From Candidatus Peribacteraceae bacterium (GTDB lineage: Bacteria > Patescibacteriota > Gracilibacteria > Peribacterales > Peribacteraceae): 38,065 bases of DNA. Positions 15,764 through 25,042 of the stretch are shown here, piece by piece. The stretch is taken from assembly GCA_028707875.1 (NCBI GenBank), contig JAQWAC010000007.1:1-38065 (forward strand). The letters run 5' to 3'. How positions within the stretch are numbered: the first letter of the stretch is position 1; each line of letters opens with the position of its first letter. Made by a program: the position numbers and the translations under genes. The notes beneath the pieces are model-generated. The model worked only from the letters and a program-made list of their open reading frames with translations. It searched no databases and had not been told where the DNA came from.

Positions 15764-18700
15764 ATGAAACTCTTGTCATCCCTCCGCCGATTTTTCCTCT
15801 ACGGTTTGATCACGCTCTCACTTGGGGGAATGGTTGGCATGGCCACGGCTGCGGAATTGATGCGTGTGGATGATGCGACGGATTTTCAGACCGTGGAGCA
15901 GACGATCGAGAAGCTGAAACAGGATATGGAAAAATCGATGTGCGGCGCCTGGGATTTTGAACAGCACTTGAAGCCCGTCGGAGGCGGGACGGGATCGGCG
16001 GGAAGCGCGGCTTCCGGCGAAACGCGGATCATCAGGGTGGAGGGGTTCCCGGGACGCGAGGGGAAAGTTTTTGGTGCAGCGGGCTCAACCGGATCGGCAG
16101 GATCGTCTTCTTCCCGGAAAATTCCCCTCCCGGTCCTTAAGAGCGGACTCGCGAATCGCGAGGAGAACGCGGGAAACAGCATGAACGGCTTCCTCTTCCC
16201 CGAAAATACAACGGGCGTCACCACCGCCTGCGAGGTGGACAAGAAGGATGTGCAGACGAACTGCGTTCCGAAATTCCCCTACATTCATGATCCCTACTAC
16301 GATGGCGACCCGTCCTGCATCGCCCGTCAGGATCTGGACCCGCCTCCTCCAAATGGCGCTTTCGAAAAAAGATGCACAAAGATCTGCGATGAGATGAACA
16401 ACTGGATCAGAGATGTCATCATTGACAATCGGTCCGGGGACTTTGTCTGGAAAGCTGAAAGATGCCGCCGTCAGGGATGCGAGTGGAAGGGGGATGAACA
16501 GGGAAGGGCGGCGATCCCCGAGCACGGGGAGTACCCCCAATGTTTTGATTACTCCGTCGATCCGCCGGAGGATCACTGCACCACGACAATGGTGTACTGC
16601 TGCACGGACGCATATATCTCCGATATCGAGAATGCCAACTGCATTCCCTGCCAGGGTGACGGAACCAATCAGGCCGAGGGCGGTTGCCGTGTCGGGAAAT
16701 ATGCCTATCCCAACAATGCCAAGTATGTTTCCTTCTACCGGAAATATGTCGGAAGTTTCAAACGGGAAAAAGTGGAGAAAAAGCCCGAGAAAGACGTCAA
16801 TGAGATGAAAAACCTGATCGTGAAGTGCTACAGCCGCTACACGGAGTTTGATCCGAAACTCCAACGCACCACCCCTCCCGACCGACACTGCGTTTTGGAT
16901 CTGGAATCGAGTTCCGCCCGATCCGCAACGTCCGCAGGGACCTCCAACCTGGAAATTTTCAGGAATATGAAAGATACCCAGAAGGGGCTCGGAAAAAAGT
17001 GGGGGCAGGATTCAAACTTCCGGGATCCCGCTTACTCCTCAAGCAGCCGGCCCACGCTCAATGATTTGTGGGTCACGAATCTGGGCGGCGCTTTCTCCAT
17101 GCTGAACGGAGAAAAACAAGAGGAGCAATTTAAGGACGCACCGCTCACGCTTCTCTCCCTCGATTCCACTTCCGTCATCCCCACTGCGCAGATGACGGAA
17201 GATATCGTCTTCTCAAGCGGCAGCCTGATGCGCGCCTTCGATGATACGATTTCCATCTCGAACCCCGGCGGGGGAGTCAGCACGGGGGGGATGAATTATG
17301 AGCGTCCGGGCCGTCGCACGATCACTGAGTGGTGGCAGGAACAGGAGACGGAAATGCACAAGCTTTTCACCCCGCCGATCCTCCGCGTGCTTCTCCCCAC
17401 CCCGCAATCGGAGAATCTGGTTTTCGACCATCCGCTCCTCAATCCCGCCGTCACCTCCCGGGACAGACCGAGAGCGACGGATCAGCAGTCACCGGGAGTG
17501 AAGGCCATCGACATTCAACTTCATGCCGCACCCGATGATCTTGCGGGAGAAGTTTCCTCGTATCTCATGGACTCGCTCCTTCTGCACATCGAGGAAGAGC
17601 CCGTTACTGTCGTCGTCCCCCTCGCGTCTCCGGTGGAACTCCGCGCGCTGGCGCAAGGATGGCGATCGTGGGGGAAAGAGCGTGAGGCGTTGGACGAGGA
17701 TTCCGGCGAAGCCGAGGCGATTGCAGCCAAGCTCGAAAAATACGCGAACAAAGTCGATGATGTGCGGGCCCTCCGGGGGGAATTGCTCCAATACGTCGGC
17801 AAGCTTTTGAAATTCCAGAAAGACATGATGTCCAGCATCACAAATTGGCACAACAGCAACACCTCCGCACTCGACAGCTATAACAGCCGGTGGCAGGAGC
17901 GTTTTGCGCTCAAGCCGAAGTGGGAGGGAATCCAGCGTATTTACCGGAAATTCAACGATGAAACGAACTTCCCGTGGTGCCGCAATGATCGCTTCACCAC
18001 GCCGGTCTACTCTCTTCTGGATTACTGGATGCCGAAACAGTCCAATCCGCGTGATCTCGCGCTTGATATTGATGCGCCGCCTTCGGAAGGCTCAAGCGCG
18101 GATGACCTTCCCCGTATCCGTGTGGCTCCCATGCCCGATCTCGTCTACGACTTCACAATGTTGCGTGTTGCGAGCGGAACTGTGAAGCTCCCCGTCCTGA
18201 AACCGATGCAGATCCGCCTTGATCTCCATTTGCTCCGGCCACCCACGTTCAACCAATCAGCGGAAGAACTCTCCGATCGGATGGATTACATCAGCGGACT
18301 CCCGAATGAGCTCCCGGCCGTTCCCACGATTTTCAAGGAAGTGAAGGACAAGTTGCTCCCGTCGGAGGTCATTAAAAGCGCGCCCCCGACCGTTCTTTCT
18401 GAGTCGCTGGATCCTCCGGCCGATTATATCGAGGGGGAAATGACACGAATGGAGGAAATGCTGACGAAGATGGATGAGACTCACAAGAAATTCTGGGAAT
18501 CCCTCACGGAAGACCGCAATGCAAGCATCGATAAATGGAATTGCCTCACTGTTGACGCTCTCCCCTGCATCCATGTGGAGATGGATCTCCTGGAACGCTT
18601 CGCGCGTATCGGCGCCCGTCCCGCCGTTTTTCTCTATGAGGATTTTCTCTCCGTCGGTTCCCGGCGCCCTCTCTCTCCCTTCGGGGCCAATTCCTCCGAT

Positions 18701-19021
18701 CCGTTCTTTGTCCCCGATCCCATAAAATCCGCTCCCCCTTGCCCGCGTGCCGACTGGTCCTGTCAGATCGTCAATGCGGAAAAGACGAAGCCGCGGTCGG
18801 GATGGCATACCGAAGGACCGGATAATGAGCACCTGCAGGAGGACCGGCAAAAGCTGAATGAGCGCATGCGAACGGAAACAATCCCGAAGAACGAGGACAA
18901 TGCCTTCCCCCTCGTCGCCCCTCCCAACGATCTCCTTCCCGCTTTCGCCGCGCCGGCCCCCTATCTGTTCCCCACTCCTCTTTCCTCTTACCCTTCGTCC
19001 TCCTCTCGGTCCTCCCCATGA
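15764..19021 (+). CDS. Large exported cysteine-rich protein, operon gene 1
   Basis: I do not recognise a family. The 1085-residue product has a signal peptide (MKLLSSLRRFFLYGLITLSL, cleavage likely after TAA near residue 30). Gly/Ser linkers follow (TGSAGSAASG, GSTGSAGSSSS), then a Cys-rich block at about 155-320 (RCRRQGCEWK, DHCTTTMVYCCTD, NCIPCQG). The second half is helical and Pro-rich, and the tail is Ser-rich (SSYPSSSSRSSP). I count 22 cysteines, an even number, consistent with disulfides outside the cell. There is no transmembrane anchor, sortase motif or lipobox. Its stop overlaps the next start (ATGA). It probably exits through Sec. It may be a surface or envelope structure; function unknown. 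Confidence 0.8.
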   Translation: MKLLSSLRRFFLYGLITLSLGGMVGMATAAELMRVDDATDFQTVEQTIEKLKQDMEKSMCGAWDFEQHLKPVGGGTGSAGSAASGETRIIRVEGFPGREGKVFGAAGSTGSAGSSSSRKIPLPVLKSGLANREENAGNSMNGFLFPENTTGVTTACEVDKKDVQTNCVPKFPYIHDPYYDGDPSCIARQDLDPPPPNGAFEKRCTKICDEMNNWIRDVIIDNRSGDFVWKAERCRRQGCEWKGDEQGRAAIPEHGEYPQCFDYSVDPPEDHCTTTMVYCCTDAYISDIENANCIPCQGDGTNQAEGGCRVGKYAYPNNAKYVSFYRKYVGSFKREKVEKKPEKDVNEMKNLIVKCYSRYTEFDPKLQRTTPPDRHCVLDLESSSARSATSAGTSNLEIFRNMKDTQKGLGKKWGQDSNFRDPAYSSSSRPTLNDLWVTNLGGAFSMLNGEKQEEQFKDAPLTLLSLDSTSVIPTAQMTEDIVFSSGSLMRAFDDTISISNPGGGVSTGGMNYERPGRRTITEWWQEQETEMHKLFTPPILRVLLPTPQSENLVFDHPLLNPAVTSRDRPRATDQQSPGVKAIDIQLHAAPDDLAGEVSSYLMDSLLLHIEEEPVTVVVPLASPVELRALAQGWRSWGKEREALDEDSGEAEAIAAKLEKYANKVDDVRALRGELLQYVGKLLKFQKDMMSSITNWHNSNTSALDSYNSRWQERFALKPKWEGIQRIYRKFNDETNFPWCRNDRFTTPVYSLLDYWMPKQSNPRDLALDIDAPPSEGSSADDLPRIRVAPMPDLVYDFTMLRVASGTVKLPVLKPMQIRLDLHLLRPPTFNQSAEELSDRMDYISGLPNELPAVPTIFKEVKDKLLPSEVIKSAPPTVLSESLDPPADYIEGEMTRMEEMLTKMDETHKKFWESLTEDRNASIDKWNCLTVDALPCIHVEMDLLERFARIGARPAVFLYEDFLSVGSRRPLSPFGANSSDPFFVPDPIKSAPPCPRADWSCQIVNAEKTKPRSGWHTEGPDNEHLQEDRQKLNERMRTETIPKNEDNAFPLVAPPNDLLPAFAAPAPYLFPTPLSSYPSSSSRSSP

Positions 19022-19902
19022 GAATGTGCCCGCTGCTTCTTTTCGGCTGCTCCGTATTTATGCTCACCTTCACCGCCGGGGTGGAGTCCCTCTCGGCACA
19101 AGGTTCTTCCTCGTCCGTCAGCCCCGATGCTTCCGCTTGCAGATCCGTGGTGGAAAAAGAGTATGCAAGAGAACAGCGCCTTTTCCGAAGCGTTCTCCTT
19201 GGGCACCCGAAAGCGAAAGATACCCCCGTCGGCGACGTGCGCTACGACAAGAAGGGAACTGCCTGGATCAAGACGAAAAAGAATGAATGGCATTCCGTCG
19301 CCAAAGGGTATGAGAGAACGACCTGGACGGACACTCAGATGGATGGCCAGGACGAAATGAAGGACCGCCGCGGCATTGTCGAGACGCGGGGCGTTCTCAC
19401 ATCCGATCTCGTCCCTTACTTCGCGCAGGCATTCCGCGCTCTGGAATGTCGCACGGAATACATCTGCGGCGTCGCTGCGTATTCCACAACCGTCGGCTCG
19501 AAGGAATCGAAAAAGACAAGGATTGCCGTTCCCGGATGTCTCTCTCCGGAACTGGACACGTACCCCGCCTGCCAGCTGGCCTCCGCGAACGGGAAAAAAC
19601 CCGATGAAGGAGATGTCCGCTCCTACTGCCAAAGCATCAAAAATGATTTCCTGACCCGTGAAGAGAATCTTCTGAAGCTCCTGACGGACTATGATGCCGC
19701 ATCCCGCTCACTCCTCCAGCTCTCCGGAAATTTTGATCTCTTCCTCGAAACGTGGCGATGGTCGATTGCGCATATTCTTGAGCAATCAACGAGTCTTGCG
19801 GGTTTCTTCAAACGTATCCCCTGCTTCATAGCAAGTTGCGACGAATCCCCTGTCTCTTCCGGCTCGTCCTCCTCCCACAGAGGATCCTCCGCCGCTCCGT
19901 AG
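19018..19902 (+). CDS. Exported protein, operon gene 2
   Basis: The 294-residue product starts in the ATGA overlap with gene 1. Its signal peptide is MRMCPLLLFGCSVFMLTFTA, with cleavage near SLSAQ (about residue 28), then SSSS. The middle has LECRTEYICG and several further cysteines (GCLSPEL, YPACQL, SYCQS). A helical segment (REENLLKLLTDYDAASRSLL) precedes IPCFIASC and a Ser-rich end (SSGSSSSHRGSSAAP). It shares its order of elements (signal peptide, Ser run, an EC-containing helix, a long helix, late cysteines) with gene 3, hinting at distant paralogy. No known domain is seen. The function is unknown. Confidence 0.75.
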   Translation: MRMCPLLLFGCSVFMLTFTAGVESLSAQGSSSSVSPDASACRSVVEKEYAREQRLFRSVLLGHPKAKDTPVGDVRYDKKGTAWIKTKKNEWHSVAKGYERTTWTDTQMDGQDEMKDRRGIVETRGVLTSDLVPYFAQAFRALECRTEYICGVAAYSTTVGSKESKKTRIAVPGCLSPELDTYPACQLASANGKKPDEGDVRSYCQSIKNDFLTREENLLKLLTDYDAASRSLLQLSGNFDLFLETWRWSIAHILEQSTSLAGFFKRIPCFIASCDESPVSSGSSSSHRGSSAAP

Positions 19903-19903
19903 C

Positions 19904-20755
19904 ATGTCTTTCCTCCGCGTTCCCTTCCGGCTCTCGTGGTTGCTCCATCCGTTGGGGATCTCGTGCGTGCTCCTTGTTCTCTGCCTCTTGCTCGCGCTCT
20001 CTACTCCGTCTTTCCGCGCCTCCTCCTCCGCAAGACTGGCACAATTGTTACCCACCGGAAGCAGTTCATCATCGGTCGCCGTCGACAAGTTAAACCCTCT
20101 CCTCTCCCCCTGCTCACGATACGACACGAGGTTTGAGAACCTGCCGTTCAAATCGAAGAACTTCAATGACTGGCCGAAGGAATATCACGATAAGGTGCAG
20201 GCGGTTGTGGAGGAGCATCTGAAATTCTCGTCGCAAAACGTGAGATGCAGCTCCGGAGATCTCGACTCCTTTCTCCAGCCACAGTCCAAGCTCCAGGCAT
20301 TGGCTCAAAGCCTACCCACCTGGAAGGGGCCGAACAGTCCATCATTGAAGCAGACGGATGTCGGGGTGGTATTGATGGAATTTCTCAATGTGTATGAGTG
20401 CGCGCTGAAGGAGCGCTTCTTCTTCCTTCCCCTTGATTCCCTTCAGTTTCTGAAACAACAGTCGTCCGGGCGGAGCAGTTCGGCGATGCCGCACTCCTCG
20501 CTCCTTCCGGAAATGGAGCAGGAGCTTTCCATCATCCGACGGGAGTTGGCCCTGTCCCGCAAAACACTCACCCGCACTCTTGCGATCATCGGCGGCATGA
20601 ACCGCCTCCTTCCTCTGGATCTCGAACTGCAGTGCATGGCGGGGAGTTCCATGGACCTCCGGAATGCGTCGGCTCTCGCAGCGGAGGCGAGTGCGTGTCT
20701 TCCCCGCGTCTGGAATGCCAAAGACTCATTCCGCGATCTCAAGGAAAGTCCATGA
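19904..20755 (+). CDS. Exported or membrane-anchored protein, operon gene 3
   Basis: The 283-residue product begins 1 base after the gene 2 stop. Residues 1-35 hold a basic start and a strong hydrophobic stretch (ISCVLLVLCLLLALS), either a signal peptide or an N-terminal anchor. A Ser run follows (TGSSSSSVAV). Later come FLNVYECALKERFFF, a long helix (EMEQELSIIRRELALSRKTL), LELQCMAG and a C-terminal ASACLPRVWNAKDS. No catalytic motif is visible. The likeness to gene 2 in layout is noted there. The next gene begins inside its stop codon (ATGA), so translation is probably coupled. Confidence 0.72.
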   Translation: MSFLRVPFRLSWLLHPLGISCVLLVLCLLLALSTPSFRASSSARLAQLLPTGSSSSSVAVDKLNPLLSPCSRYDTRFENLPFKSKNFNDWPKEYHDKVQAVVEEHLKFSSQNVRCSSGDLDSFLQPQSKLQALAQSLPTWKGPNSPSLKQTDVGVVLMEFLNVYECALKERFFFLPLDSLQFLKQQSSGRSSSAMPHSSLLPEMEQELSIIRRELALSRKTLTRTLAIIGGMNRLLPLDLELQCMAGSSMDLRNASALAAEASACLPRVWNAKDSFRDLKESP

Positions 20756-23331
20756 CCCGTCTTCTTCTCGCGATTATCGGCATGCTCTCCTGCGCCCTCC
20801 CCGCTCTCGCGGCGGAGGACCCCTCTTTCAAACTCTACGAGCGCATGAAAGAGATCACCGCCAAAGATCAACTCCTCGGGGATTCGGAGGAGGATGTCCG
20901 CACATTTGTCGCGAATGTTCTGAAAGATGCGAAAGACAAAAAACCTCTGAAGGCGGAGGATGTGAAGCTGGCGCTTGAGACGCGCGGATGGGAATTCTGC
21001 ATCGCCCGGGAGGGGCTGTTCGGCTCGTGTACCGATCTCTATGGCAGAATTCAGGATACCGCGGCCAGAGTATCGAGGTTCCGCACGCTGGGTCGCGACC
21101 TTCTTTCCATCGCCCAAGGATATGAAATGGGTGTCGACGGTCTGATGGGGGAGCCGCTCGGCATCACGACCAAGTTCTCGGCAATCGTCCATATCTGGCA
21201 GAGCGGTGCCGATCATCTGTTCTCACCTTCAAGAGAATTGCTCGTCCGTGCGGCACCGTTGCCCGATAATATGGATTTCTCAACGCTGGAAAAGAATCTG
21301 AAGGACCTTAAAGAAGACGCCACCAACGTCATCTGGCGCTACCGCTACGGTCTCAGAGCCGTGCAGGAGCAGAAGGAAGAGGGTAAAGCGGAGAACTGCG
21401 AAGACAAGAAGGGAAATGGAGAGCTCTTCAAGACGCGAACGCAACGATGGTGCGATGTGGAACGGGCGCTTCAGTCCGTCATCGGCGCCCTCCCCACGGA
21501 CCCCGCAAAATATGACCCGCCCATCGAACCCAACCAAACCGTCCTCTTCCCGACGCAACCCCTGGAGGATGTCCCCAACGCCACCGTGTGGATGACTGCA
21601 AAAATCGTGGATGGAAAAATCACCGGTGATGCGGGCTTGAGCTGGGATATCCCCATTGAAACCGTTCTGCCGGAAATTCTGCCGGACGACGGGGCGGGGG
21701 ACTGCATGGCGGAAGTGAACAACAAAGATTACTGCGATATGGTGAAGGATAAGAAAATCCTCCCCGGAGGTCTCTACCCCGATCCTCCGCCGGAACCGAA
21801 AACCTGGCAGGGCATCTGCGCACTCCCGCTCTCAAAAGGAAGTTATCTCTGCCGTCCGCGTCAGGGAGGGGACTGCTCCGAGGAAGTCAATCGCGATGCT
21901 GCCTCCGGCACCGCCCCGTACCCCGGTTCAAGTTCCCGTTCTTCGTCATCGGAAAGAGGGAATCCGCGCGCCATCGTCCTCTCACGATGCATGCCGGAAG
22001 CATATAAGTATCCCACGGCCCAGAGATTGCCCGGCCCGGATATCTGCCGTCTCGGCACATGGCGAACCGCCATCAGCAGTTCCTCTTCCTCGACGAACAG
22101 GGATTCGGCACAGAAGGACCCCGACCTGCGACCCGACGAATGTTCCGGCTGCGCCGTTGATATTTACTGCCAGGAAACCTGTCCGGGAAATCACACCGGC
22201 ATGACCACGCCCAAAGATGCGAACGGGGTCATCCAAATCTGTCTGACAAGCAGTTACCCAAAGACTTCCCTTCCCGCAAATCTTCTCCATGAACTCACGC
22301 ACGCCCAGCAATTATGTCAATTGGGGGCGGAAGAGGCGAGTGCCATGAACAGCGTAGAGAGCTGTTGCACCATGGAGCATGACGCTTACATCGTTCAATG
22401 TAATATTGCGGCGGAAGAAGGCATCCTGGATAAGGTGCATGTTTCGATCGATGAATGCGCAAGTTTGATGGCCAACACAAGCTGCGAAATTCTCTATGGT
22501 AAAAATGCATGCACCCCGCTTCCCGGGAGCAGCGGAAGCAGCAGCTCCCGCGGCGAAGACAGGTCCCAGAAACTGAAGGAGGCGCTCAAAAAAGCCTGGC
22601 AGGAAAAAGATCGCCTGCGTCCCGATGCCCCCTCCTGTGAAAAACTTATCAACGATCTTGGCAAACTGGAGCCACGTGCCGCCGCGATAAAAGAAGGACT
22701 GAAGTATTCCTGCAAACCGGGCTGTCAGACGAAGTATGAGAACACCATCGGGAACAACCTTTGTTACGTCGATCAGTGTACCGAGGAATCCGTCGAAGGA
22801 TCCCGTCTCACTCCGGGGCGCATGCCTTTGACAGCGGAGGATCAGACCTTCCCGTGGGACGCCTGCGAAGCTCCGGATCCGAAAAACGGCGCCATACTCG
22901 GCCTTCCCGCCGACACGAGCACTTCCCTCCCCTCCTATAATCCCCGCCGCCTTCTCCAGGCTTTGGACATCGCCATTTGCCAGTCGAATGGAATGCCGCC
23001 CGCAACTCCTCCGGTTCTCTGCAGCTTCCTTTCGTCGCGACGTCTCGATGCCCCTCTCGGAGATTACCTGAGCAATGCGATTGATCTCGGAACACAGCCG
23101 GGGGAGAGCCTCACTGCCACCGCCGGGCTCGAAGAAATGGCTCCGAGCCTTGGGGCACGCATCGGTACGACAATGTTTTCGGGCTATTTGAAACAATCGC
23201 TGAACACCCTGAAAGACCTCCTTCAGGCGGCCAACGGCCTGATGTCACAAATGGAAAAGGTCCGGTTCCCGCTTGTCGCCTGTCCGCGCAATGCGACTGA
23301 GGGAAACATCTGCAGCCAACTCAATCCATGA
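20752..23331 (+). CDS. Exported protein with a zinc-protease-like HELTH motif, operon gene 4
   Basis: The 859-residue product has a signal peptide (MTRLLLAIIGMLSCALPALA, cleaved before AEDPS). The N-terminal part (about 21-330) is mostly helical. Cys-rich segments and Ser linkers (SSSRSSSSERG) follow, then CSGCAVDIYCQETC. LLHELTHAQQLC comes next with H513, E514 and H517. E542 in MEHDAY is a plausible third zinc ligand, as in gluzincins. The rest alternates Ser linkers and helices, with more cysteines. It is thus a candidate secreted metallopeptidase; no exact family is recognised and activity is inferred only from the motif. An in-frame ATG at 20632 lies within gene 3, but the signal peptide fixes 20752. 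AAGGAAAG lies shortly before it. Confidence 0.8.
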   Translation: MTRLLLAIIGMLSCALPALAAEDPSFKLYERMKEITAKDQLLGDSEEDVRTFVANVLKDAKDKKPLKAEDVKLALETRGWEFCIAREGLFGSCTDLYGRIQDTAARVSRFRTLGRDLLSIAQGYEMGVDGLMGEPLGITTKFSAIVHIWQSGADHLFSPSRELLVRAAPLPDNMDFSTLEKNLKDLKEDATNVIWRYRYGLRAVQEQKEEGKAENCEDKKGNGELFKTRTQRWCDVERALQSVIGALPTDPAKYDPPIEPNQTVLFPTQPLEDVPNATVWMTAKIVDGKITGDAGLSWDIPIETVLPEILPDDGAGDCMAEVNNKDYCDMVKDKKILPGGLYPDPPPEPKTWQGICALPLSKGSYLCRPRQGGDCSEEVNRDAASGTAPYPGSSSRSSSSERGNPRAIVLSRCMPEAYKYPTAQRLPGPDICRLGTWRTAISSSSSSTNRDSAQKDPDLRPDECSGCAVDIYCQETCPGNHTGMTTPKDANGVIQICLTSSYPKTSLPANLLHELTHAQQLCQLGAEEASAMNSVESCCTMEHDAYIVQCNIAAEEGILDKVHVSIDECASLMANTSCEILYGKNACTPLPGSSGSSSSRGEDRSQKLKEALKKAWQEKDRLRPDAPSCEKLINDLGKLEPRAAAIKEGLKYSCKPGCQTKYENTIGNNLCYVDQCTEESVEGSRLTPGRMPLTAEDQTFPWDACEAPDPKNGAILGLPADTSTSLPSYNPRRLLQALDIAICQSNGMPPATPPVLCSFLSSRRLDAPLGDYLSNAIDLGTQPGESLTATAGLEEMAPSLGARIGTTMFSGYLKQSLNTLKDLLQAANGLMSQMEKVRFPLVACPRNATEGNICSQLNP

Positions 23332-24917
23332 TGAAGCGTTCCCTGCTCCTCATCGGCCTGCTCTTCATCCCCCTGACGGCATTCTCCGCGGAACAGGGCG
23401 ACCGCTACGCCGATTTGACTCCGGTCTCGGAGCACTACGTCAAAAAGGTCGTGGACCGTGCGAAAAAAGGAATCGAATATGCAAAGGGCGCCGCTGCGGG
23501 GGGAGGGGGAAGTCCGGATTCCTACCTCAAAATCTCTTGGGCGATCCGGCTGGCCTCCGCGGTGCTCGCCACGGTGGATACCGATCTCCGTCTTACGCAA
23601 CAGGAGCGGGACCTCATTGAAAATTCTCCCTGTCTCCGTGTCGATACGCTCATCCTTGAAGGTTGGATGGAACGCGCCCGGCAGGAGAAAATCAAAGCGA
23701 TGGAGAACAGCAAACCGACCACCCTCTCCCACCTCATTTCTCTCCAACGGTACCTGAACGGACGATATAAAGCGCTCCTTGCCGGCGCGCGTGACCCTTC
23801 CTTCATCGATAAAAACGAAGGCATGCTCAACGATTTCGACCCTCCGCCCTACTGGTGTTGCATGGGGGAGAAAGTGTCTACGGAAGACGAGGAAGACGCC
23901 GGCACATGTCAGGAAATAGCGCAGTCTCAGACTTCCTACTGCCTCATATGGGGCGGGAGCATCCACAAGCGTCTCTATGCGTGTAAGGAAGCCGGTTGCA
24001 CGGCGGCGGGAGGAGGAGAGGACGCACAACCCCTCTGCCCCTTCACTTCCGATTACCTTCCTCCGACGACCGCGGGGTACGGTTGCGATCTCAGTGTTCT
24101 GGAAAGGTACAAAGACAAAGCCTACGACGGACTGAAGAAGGAATATGAAGCGCTCGATGCGCTCATAAAGGATCGGGACACGTATATCAACGACATCGGT
24201 TCCGTCAAAGGAACGGTCGCAGATCTTTACGCGGCTCTCGGACTCACCGAACCGAATCTGGCGAACTTTCAAAAGGGAAAGAGCAGCGAACGGACACACC
24301 AAAAGCAGGAGGGATGCGTTGCACTGGACAAACAGTGGCCCGAAGGCATGGCCCTCCTGGAACCTCGGCACCCGTTCACTCTCGAAAAACAAGAGACGAC
24401 CATTCTCAACCGTCTCCACCAGCTTTGGCAGGGGTGGGGGGCTTTCCGTGTTCCGCCCGACTACCTGAAGCCCGCCAAAGACCTTTTGGATTCCAATGAG
24501 AAGAAGGAGAAGGAGTTGGAACTGGAAACGGGGCTTTTCGCTTTGCCGTACCGCGGAGCGAAATGGATTTCTCGCTCCTATCTTCAAAAAGAAAGCGTGC
24601 GGCAACTGGGAGAAGACAGCACCCTCATTGCAAAGATCTCCGATGGCCCCCTCCAACTGATTGATCTCTATCGCCCCTTGCGGGACCAGACGTACTCATT
24701 CAGACAGTCGGTGCAGAGCTCCGGCAAGGGGGTGCGCGCCTTCGCAAAAAATCTGGCGTACTTCCTCCGGCGCTCCTGCATCTTCCGCCCCTGCAACACG
24801 TCGTTGGACCGCACTCTGAAAATCCTTTTTGAAGACACCTGCTTCCCGTATGCGGACGGGCTGAAGACCGGCAACCCCAAGGCATACGAGGACTGCAAGA
24901 AGAATGCGGGGATCTAG
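23328..24917 (+). CDS. Exported cysteine-containing protein, operon gene 5
   Basis: The 529-residue product overlaps the gene 4 stop (ATGA) and ends the operon. The signal peptide is MMKRSLLLIGLLFIPLTAFS, cleaved near FSA. A Gly-rich linker (AAAGGGGS) leads into helices. A Cys-rich block follows at about 178-245 (YWCCMGEK, SYCLIWGG, YACKEAGC), resembling the RCRRQGC block of gene 1. The C-terminal half is helical with late cysteines (RRSCIFRPCNTS, EDTCFPYADG). There is no anchor, lipobox or enzyme motif. I cannot name a family. The shared Cys/Ser style and tight coupling suggest the five products act together outside the membrane. Confidence 0.78.
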   Translation: MMKRSLLLIGLLFIPLTAFSAEQGDRYADLTPVSEHYVKKVVDRAKKGIEYAKGAAAGGGGSPDSYLKISWAIRLASAVLATVDTDLRLTQQERDLIENSPCLRVDTLILEGWMERARQEKIKAMENSKPTTLSHLISLQRYLNGRYKALLAGARDPSFIDKNEGMLNDFDPPPYWCCMGEKVSTEDEEDAGTCQEIAQSQTSYCLIWGGSIHKRLYACKEAGCTAAGGGEDAQPLCPFTSDYLPPTTAGYGCDLSVLERYKDKAYDGLKKEYEALDALIKDRDTYINDIGSVKGTVADLYAALGLTEPNLANFQKGKSSERTHQKQEGCVALDKQWPEGMALLEPRHPFTLEKQETTILNRLHQLWQGWGAFRVPPDYLKPAKDLLDSNEKKEKELELETGLFALPYRGAKWISRSYLQKESVRQLGEDSTLIAKISDGPLQLIDLYRPLRDQTYSFRQSVQSSGKGVRAFAKNLAYFLRRSCIFRPCNTSLDRTLKILFEDTCFPYADGLKTGNPKAYEDCKKNAGI

Positions 24918-24929
24918 CGAAGCAACAAG

Positions 24930-25015
24930 GTGAGGAAGAAATGTAAGGCAAGAAACTCGCCGATGATTACCCTCAGTGCTTTCCTTGCCTTCAATACCTT
25001 CCTTACTTTTCTATC
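24930..25015. repeat. Inverted repeat before dnaE (family B, copy 2)
   Basis: GTAAGGCAAG on the left faces CTTTCCTTGCCTTCAATACC on the right, followed by TTCCTTACTTTTC. The words match copy 1 at 898-988. It separates the exported-protein operon from dnaE and may end transcription of the former. Confidence 0.5.
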
Positions 25016-25027
25016 CCCTTCCTCTGC

Positions 25028-25033
25028 TACACT
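25028..25033 (+). promoter_or_regulatory. Putative -10 box for dnaE
   Basis: TACACT ends 9 bases before the ATG at 25043; the gap (CCGTTTCCC) contains no Shine-Dalgarno. Confidence 0.5.
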
Positions 25034-25042
25034 CCGTTTCCC

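Noticed and set aside
20632-20751. Upstream start of operon gene 4
   Set aside because: It would bury a clear signal peptide 40 residues inside the protein and overlap gene 3 out of frame.
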